Both the position numbers and the translations under genes were made by a program. The notes beneath the pieces are model-generated. The model ran no database searches. It was not told where the DNA came from and saw nothing but the letters and a program-made list of their open reading frames with translations. A stretch of 17,671 nt of DNA from Treponema sp. Lineage in GTDB: Bacteria; Spirochaetota; Spirochaetia; Treponematales; Treponemataceae. The stretch is taken from NCBI GenBank assembly GCA_031290005.1, contig JAITOJ010000155.1, positions 1-17,671 on the forward strand, in the 5' to 3' direction. This document shows positions 13,995 to 17,671 of this stretch, piece after piece; the first letter of the stretch is position 1; every line of letters starts with the position of its first letter.

Positions 13995-15206
13995 ATGGAG
14001 ATCATCAGCTACAATGTGACCAATCTGGCAAACCGGCCTGTCAGGACAACAGGAACCCGTCTTGTGCAGATGGGCTCGGCCCTCAGAAACATCCGGCAGA
14101 AACCGCTGGAATTTCCCTTGCCCTTGCCCCGGTCACGCTCTGTTGCCTATCCCCGGAAGATCCTGTTTCCCGGTATCACGAAACCTGACCTGGGGGTACC
14201 ATTCCGTCGGCTGGGGGATGTCCTCAATCAATACCGGATGTTGTGCCTTATGGCCCTTGCGGGAGCGGTTTTGGGCATGGCTTTGGTATATTTTGACACT
14301 TATGATCGGAGTTTTGCCCCTTCCCTGTCTATCAGCCGGTTTTCCATTCTTGAGTCAGGTATCCTTGACCAGGAACTGACCCAGTTTATCCTGCCGCCGC
14401 CAGAAAGCCTGGATTCTCTCGACGACCTTTCGCCAGGTGAAGAGGGACTTTTGTTCTTTGCGTTCACCAATCCGGTGAGCTATTCCGCTTATACCGTACA
14501 GCGGGGGGATACGATTTCGGGTATAACCGTCCAGGCAGGACTGAAAAATATTTCCACCCTTATTGCGGTAAACGATATTGACAATGCCCGGCAGCTGAGG
14601 GCCGGGCAAAAACTCAAGATTCCTTCAATAGACGGTATCAGTTATGAAGTACAGAAAAGCGATACTTTGGCAGGGCTTTCCGCACGGTACGGCATCGCGG
14701 TGGAGGATTTGCTGGACATCAATGATTTGATGTCAAACAATATTCTGCCGGGGCAGCAGCTTTTTATTCCGGGCGCACAGATGGACGCGGCGGCTCTCAG
14801 AAAGGCCATGGGCGAACTGTTTGTGAATCCCCTGACCGTCCCCTGGCGCCTGACTTCGTTAGTCGGCTACCGCATCAACCCTCTGACTGGAACAGGCAGG
14901 CAGTATCATAACGGCCTCGACATGGCGGCATCTCTGGGAAGCCCAATCCGGGCGGCTATGAGCGGTACAGTGGTGGTGAGCGGTTACCACAGCGTATACG
15001 GCAATTACGTGATTATCAATCACGGCAACGGTTATCAGACCATGTATGGCCACATGAGCAAAATTCTGGTCCGCAAAGGTCAGTCTGTGGGACAGGGCAC
15101 ACGCATCGGCTTGGTTGGCAGTACCGGTCAGTCCACAGGCTACCATCTGCATTTTACAGTATACAAAAACGGCAAAGTCATTGACCCGCGGACAGTACTC
15201 AAATAG
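13995..15206 (+). CDS. Membrane-anchored LysM-M23 peptidoglycan endopeptidase
   Basis: A 403-residue cell-wall enzyme. Residues 1-81 are a basic, probably cytoplasmic stretch of unknown role, and 82-100 are one membrane helix. Two LysM peptidoglycan-binding repeats lie at 166-210 (YTVQRGDT) and 217-258 (YEVQKSDT). Residues 285-403 are an M23 LytM-like zinc peptidase with H305-x3-D309 and H384-L-H386. All zinc ligands are present, so it should be active, unlike EnvC/NlpD-type activators. The ATG at 13995 was chosen because the frame upstream runs antisense through lepB. No Shine-Dalgarno is evident and alternative Met codons exist at residues 26 and 82. It is divergent from lepB with 48 bp between, fitting a shared envelope role. 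Confidence 0.9.
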   Translation: MEIISYNVTNLANRPVRTTGTRLVQMGSALRNIRQKPLEFPLPLPRSRSVAYPRKILFPGITKPDLGVPFRRLGDVLNQYRMLCLMALAGAVLGMALVYFDTYDRSFAPSLSISRFSILESGILDQELTQFILPPPESLDSLDDLSPGEEGLLFFAFTNPVSYSAYTVQRGDTISGITVQAGLKNISTLIAVNDIDNARQLRAGQKLKIPSIDGISYEVQKSDTLAGLSARYGIAVEDLLDINDLMSNNILPGQQLFIPGAQMDAAALRKAMGELFVNPLTVPWRLTSLVGYRINPLTGTGRQYHNGLDMAASLGSPIRAAMSGTVVVSGYHSVYGNYVIINHGNGYQTMYGHMSKILVRKGQSVGQGTRIGLVGSTGQSTGYHLHFTVYKNGKVIDPRTVLK

Positions 15207-15219
15207 AGAATTCTATTTG
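15200..15219. terminator. Hairpin spanning two convergent stop codons
   Basis: CAAATAGA (15200-15207) pairs with TCTATTTG (15212-15219) around GAAT. Both TAG stops, of the M23 gene (15204-15206) and of the minus-strand aldolase gene (15213-15215), lie within the stem. It is AT-rich and lacks a T-run, so a weak bidirectional terminator is only a possibility. Confidence 0.45.
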
Positions 15220-16184
15220 TTCGCGATTAAATGGAAAGCGAAACCGTTGATTTCTTTATCCAGATATACCACTTTGAGAGGCGATTTGCCAGGCTCTCCC
15301 GCATATGAGGCGGTTTCCATCACGGGTTTGAAGCCGTAACGGGCAAAGTAGGCAATCGCGCGGTCAACGTTCCAGGTTTTGATTCCGATGTGGCCTTTTG
15401 CGCCCCGGCCCGGCTTTTTCATCACTTCAAAAGCCGTGCCGTTGAAAATCGATGAATTGCCGGGAATGGCCGGAAAACCAAACAACTCAAGCAAGGCGGC
15501 GGTTTCCCGGGCGTCTCCCTCGTCCGCGGCGTTGATGCCCACATGGGCAAAGGTGAAGCCGTGAAGGGCCAGCACCGCGGTTTTGCAGAGCGCGGTGATT
15601 CCCGCCCAGCCGCCTTTTTCAATCAGGTCAGCCTTAAGCATCCAGCTTCCGCCGCAGGCAGCCACGTTTTTAAGCTTTGCGTAATTGCCGATATTCGCCT
15701 CGTTCACCCCGCCGGTGGGTATGAAGGAGATGTCCGGGAAAGGGCCGGCAAAAGCGTTCAGCATGGCAACGCCGCCCGACTGTTCAGCGGGGAAAAACTT
15801 GAGGGTCTTTAAGCCTTTTGAGATGCCCGCCATGATGTCCGACGGCCCGGTGATGCCGGGAAACACGGGGATTTTCTGTTCAATGCAGAAATCCACCAGT
15901 TCGGCATTAAATCCGGGGCACACGATGAACTTTGCCCCCGCCGCAATCGCGGTTTTGGCTTGGGAGATTGACGTCACCGTCCCCGCGCCTACCAGCATAT
16001 CCGGCTCCGCCTTGACCACCGCCTTAATCGACTCTTCCGCAGCGCTGGTACGGAAGGTGATTTCCGCCGCCGGAATACCTCCGTCTTTCAAGGCCCTTGC
16101 CAGAGGAACGGCGTGTTTGGGGTCGTCCAGTTTGACCACCGGGATAATTCCAATATCCCGCATTTGTGTAACTAAATCGTTCAT
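15213..16184 (-). CDS. KDPG/KHG aldolase fused to a C-terminal VOC (glyoxalase-like) domain
   Basis: A 323-residue cytoplasmic enzyme. Residues 1-205 are a class I 2-keto-3-deoxy-6-phosphogluconate / 4-hydroxy-2-oxoglutarate aldolase: catalytic E41 and R45 in EITFRT, a VGAGTV strand, Schiff-base K129 in LKFFPAEQSGG, and IPTGGV. It would cleave KDPG to pyruvate and glyceraldehyde-3-phosphate. Standard Eda ends near residue 210; here about 115 residues follow, with two betaalphabeta units starting at FAHVGI (H214) and GHIGI (H265), E253, and a final FAFHLIANK strand, typical of the vicinal oxygen chelate fold. The function of this tail is unknown. AGGAGA at 16190-16195 lies 5 nt before the ATG. 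No other sugar-acid gene is nearby, so its pathway role is uncertain. Confidence 0.93.
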   Translation of the reverse strand: MNDLVTQMRDIGIIPVVKLDDPKHAVPLARALKDGGIPAAEITFRTSAAEESIKAVVKAEPDMLVGAGTVTSISQAKTAIAAGAKFIVCPGFNAELVDFCIEQKIPVFPGITGPSDIMAGISKGLKTLKFFPAEQSGGVAMLNAFAGPFPDISFIPTGGVNEANIGNYAKLKNVAACGGSWMLKADLIEKGGWAGITALCKTAVLALHGFTFAHVGINAADEGDARETAALLELFGFPAIPGNSSIFNGTAFEVMKKPGRGAKGHIGIKTWNVDRAIAYFARYGFKPVMETASYAGEPGKSPLKVVYLDKEINGFAFHLIANK

Positions 16185-16203
16185 ACTAGTCTCCTATGAA
16201 AAA

Positions 16204-16232
16204 AGTATAGCATAATAAAAAAAAAATTGCTA
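16204..16232 (-). promoter_or_regulatory. Promoter of the aldolase gene
   Basis: TATACT on the minus strand (16209-16204) is a strong -10. The -35 at 17 bp spacing, TAGCAA (16232-16227), is poor. A run of ten A (16217-16226) fills the spacer. The leader would be about 14 nt with a proper Shine-Dalgarno. Confidence 0.5.
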
Positions 16233-16256
16233 TTGTTTGAGTTTTTGTAGTATGAT
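16227..16256 (+). promoter_or_regulatory. Promoter of the nudC-like gene
   Basis: TTGCTA (16227-16232) and TATGAT (16251-16256) are 18 bp apart. The ATG at 16263 begins only 6 nt after the -10 box, so transcription would start at or next to the start codon. The -35 overlaps that of the divergent aldolase promoter. Confidence 0.55.
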
Positions 16257-16262
16257 ACCGGA

Positions 16263-17042
16263 ATGCCTATAATAAGTGGAATCGCTTTTTCGATTCTCGA
16301 TAACTGTTACCTGTTTTGCGGTAACATGTTGCTGCTTCACAAAACGACCGGCAGCCTGCCCGATGAACAACTGATACGCCAGTGCCTGGATTATCAGCTT
16401 GCGTCCGACTGGTTCTGTGAGCCGCAGCGTAACTATACGGCTCTGATGCTGAAAGACAACACCCCGGAACCTTCCGGCTATTGCTGGACGCCCCTGCGCG
16501 CCTATTTTGCCGGAGGGAAACCGGATATTCCCCTGGCATCTCGGGCGCTGGGGTTGCTCCGGTGGCGGCGGTCTACCCGGTTTTGCCCGTCCTGCGGCGG
16601 AGCGCTCCAGGACGCCGTGGAAGAGACAGCCCGGAAGTGTATCGTTTGCGGCAGAACCATGTTCCCCGCTATTGAGCCGGCCATTATTGTGCTGATTTCC
16701 AAAGGGGATACGTTCCTGCTTGCCCGCCACGCCAACCGGGACACCACGGTCTACACCTGTATCGCGGGATTCGTGGAGCAGGGGGAAACCCTGGAAGAAT
16801 GTGTGGCCCGGGAAATCCGCGAAGAGGCGGGAATCGAAGTAAAAAACATCCGCTACGCAGAGAGCCAGAGCTGGCCGTTCCCCGATCAACTGATGCTTGC
16901 CTTCAAAGCAGACTGGGCCTCCGGTATTCCCACGCCGGACGGGAAGGAAATAAACGACCTGCAATGGTTCAGCCGGGACAACCTGCCGGATATTCCGCCG
17001 CCGGGCAGCGTGTCAAACCGGCTGATTACGGGCGGGATTTAG
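16263..17042 (+). CDS. nudC: NAD+ diphosphatase / NAD-capped RNA decapping Nudix hydrolase
   Basis: A 259-residue cytoplasmic hydrolase, close to the E. coli NudC length (257). Residues 1-100 are the NudC N-terminal domain. A zinc ribbon has C108/C111 and C126/C129. The Nudix box runs from G169 to I191 with E175 and REIREEAGI at 183-191. The SQSWPFP motif at 201-207, which marks NAD(H)-specific Nudix enzymes (SQPWPFPxS), is present with one substitution. The enzyme splits NAD(H) to NMN(H) and AMP and can remove NAD caps from RNA. There is no Shine-Dalgarno, and the start lies 6 nt after a -10 box, so it may be leaderless. Its 3' end overlaps the convergent thioesterase gene by 17 bp. Confidence 0.94.
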   Translation: MPIISGIAFSILDNCYLFCGNMLLLHKTTGSLPDEQLIRQCLDYQLASDWFCEPQRNYTALMLKDNTPEPSGYCWTPLRAYFAGGKPDIPLASRALGLLRWRRSTRFCPSCGGALQDAVEETARKCIVCGRTMFPAIEPAIIVLISKGDTFLLARHANRDTTVYTCIAGFVEQGETLEECVAREIREEAGIEVKNIRYAESQSWPFPDQLMLAFKADWASGIPTPDGKEINDLQWFSRDNLPDIPPPGSVSNRLITGGI

Positions 17043-17451
17043 CATCTGATATATCCGGTTTCAGTCCTTCAACCATGAAAGCCCCGGGTATGGGAGTGAG
17101 TCTGCCGGTGGCGCTGCTCACAGAAGCCCAGGTGACGTCCGCCTCGGCGCAGACCGTTCCGTCTTCTTTGTAAATCCGCTGATGAAACACGCCGGATACT
17201 TTTTGCAGTTTCACCGGCGCCACCTCCACAAAGAGCCGGTCGTCAAGCACTGCCGAGGCTTTGTAGCGGATGTCGATGTGGGTAACGTAAAAATAGTAAC
17301 CCGCCGCGAACATGCCTTTGTAATCGAAGCTGCAGGCGTGAAGAAACTCCATGCGTCCGTATTCAAGATAATTAAGGTATACCGCGTTGTTTACGTGTCC
17401 GTAGGCATCGCACTCATACGTACGCACCACCAATTCACTCGTGTGTTTCAT
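17026..17451 (-). CDS. Acyl-CoA thioesterase of the 4HBT/YbgC family
   Basis: A 141-residue hotdog-fold thioesterase. The family signature ECDAYGHVNNAVYLNYLEYGR lies near the N-terminus, with the catalytic Asp at D15 and GHVNN at 18-22; THIDIRYKASA is the usual central strand. Substrate is unknown. The ATG at 17451 fits the normal family start, but no Shine-Dalgarno precedes it; a TACTAT box ends 7 nt upstream, so it may be leaderless. An in-frame ATG at 17517 adds 22 hydrophobic-basic residues and has AAGG 7 nt before it, so a longer 163-residue form is possible. It is convergent with nudC, overlapping by 17 bp. Confidence 0.86.
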   Translation of the reverse strand: MKHTSELVVRTYECDAYGHVNNAVYLNYLEYGRMEFLHACSFDYKGMFAAGYYFYVTHIDIRYKASAVLDDRLFVEVAPVKLQKVSGVFHQRIYKEDGTVCAEADVTWASVSSATGRLTPIPGAFMVEGLKPDISDAKSRP

Positions 17452-17458
17452 GGGGGGA

Positions 17459-17487
17459 ATAGTACCGCAAACCGCAAATAAACACAA
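17459..17487 (-). promoter_or_regulatory. Possible promoter of the thioesterase gene
   Basis: On the minus strand TTGTGT (17487-17482) and TACTAT (17464-17459) are 17 bp apart, with 7 nt to the ATG at 17451. Both hexamers are only moderate matches. The call falls if the longer ATG 17517 start is the real one. Confidence 0.4.
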
Positions 17488-17529
17488 CAAACGCGCTCGT
17501 GCCAGCCGGAAGAACATAGCACAACCTTA

Positions 17530-17575
17530 CACAGCCCCGTGTGAAGACCCTTCACAGCCTGGGGTGAAGACCCTA
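17530..17575. repeat. Two imperfect 23-bp tandem repeats
   Basis: Units 17530-17552 and 17553-17575 both begin CACAGCC and contain GTGAAGACCCT; they match at 19 of 23 positions. The junction also forms a 7-bp hairpin (TGTGAAG 17540-17546 with CTTCACA 17550-17556). The second unit covers the stop codon of the minus-strand partial gene. No T-run follows. Confidence 0.65.
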
Positions 17576-17671
17576 CTTTTTGAACGGTATGTAGAATTTT
17601 ATGCCCGCGCCGATATCGAATGAAGAGCGGTCAAATGCGCCCGTGTGTCCGTCGGCAAGTTTTACCGTCGT
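17573..17671 (-). CDS. C-terminal end of a probable outer-membrane beta-barrel protein (partial)
   Basis: An open frame enters at the window's right edge on the minus strand and ends at TAG (17573-17575) after 32 codons. The visible tail has a GHTGAFDRSSFDIGAGIKF segment and ends IPFKK. The alternating polar/aromatic pattern resembles the last strand of a bacterial outer-membrane barrel. The evidence is short, so a lipoprotein or other beta-rich protein is possible. The start lies outside the window. Confidence 0.5.
   Translation of the reverse strand, partial: TTVKLADGHTGAFDRSSFDIGAGIKFYIPFKK

Noticed and set aside
16230..16964. 244-residue minus-strand ORF inside nudC
   Set aside because: The opposite strand encodes an unambiguous zinc ribbon, Nudix box and NAD motif; this is a shadow.
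1..17671. CRISPR array, insertion sequence, prophage or defence island
   Set aside because: No spaced repeat series, transposase or integrase motifs, terminal inverted repeats or phage-type genes were found; the 76-bp repeat is explained by gene duplication.

Overview
The window looks like chromosomal DNA of a spirochaete, most likely a Treponema-type anaerobe such as a host- or gut-associated one. This is an inference from several clues: a PerR-rubrerythrin oxygen-defence pair, substrate-binding proteins of the kind common in treponemes (one ending its signal peptide in FAGGKK), a DUF115 (Maf/MptE-like) protein linked to flagellin glycosylation, a PASTA-bearing class B penicillin-binding protein, and a probable outer-membrane protein end. 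There is no rRNA, tRNA or other phylogenetic marker, so the assignment is moderate. I see no CRISPR array, transposase, integrase or phage gene.

Layout. Positions 1-790 hold a self-contained promoter-gene-terminator unit for a coiled-coil PD-(D/E)XK nuclease-like protein. The same 76 bp (gene 3' end plus terminator) occurs at both ends of the unit, so a paralogue lies just upstream of the window. Positions 915-1947 are a perR-rbr peroxide/oxygen defence operon with a palindrome over its -10 box and a good terminator. A SpoIIE-type phosphatase (1939-3177, minus) follows. Divergent from it is a two-gene ABC importer: an NMT1/SsuA-like binding protein and a permease fused to its ATPase (3279-5850). 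After a 328-bp gene-free gap comes a second ABC importer of the Fe(III)/FbpABC type: lipoprotein, a double-length permease and an ATPase (6179-10127). A 13-bp-stem hairpin separates the lipoprotein from the membrane components.

On the minus strand, 13946 down to 10143 is an overlapping three-gene cell-envelope operon: signal peptidase I, a PBP2/FtsI-like transpeptidase with a PASTA domain, and a DUF115 protein. Divergent from it is a membrane-anchored LysM-M23 peptidoglycan hydrolase (13995-15206). Next come a KDPG/KHG aldolase fused to a glyoxalase-like (VOC) domain (15213-16184, minus), an NudC-type NAD diphosphatase (16263-17042, plus), a 4HBT thioesterase (17026-17451, minus) and the last 32 codons of a probable outer-membrane protein (17573-17671, minus).

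How it works together: the region mixes housekeeping envelope synthesis, nutrient uptake and oxidative-stress defence, in several short independent transcription units with very tight spacing (4-nt, 20-nt and 23-nt overlaps; convergent overlaps and 6-15 bp gaps). No single novel multi-gene system is obvious. The points most worth a second look are a repeated pattern of -10 boxes only 6-9 nt before start codons that lack a Shine-Dalgarno (possible leaderless genes), the probable PerR operator, the fused permease-ATPase with a degenerate Walker A, the aldolase-VOC fusion, and the duplicated nuclease-like cassette.
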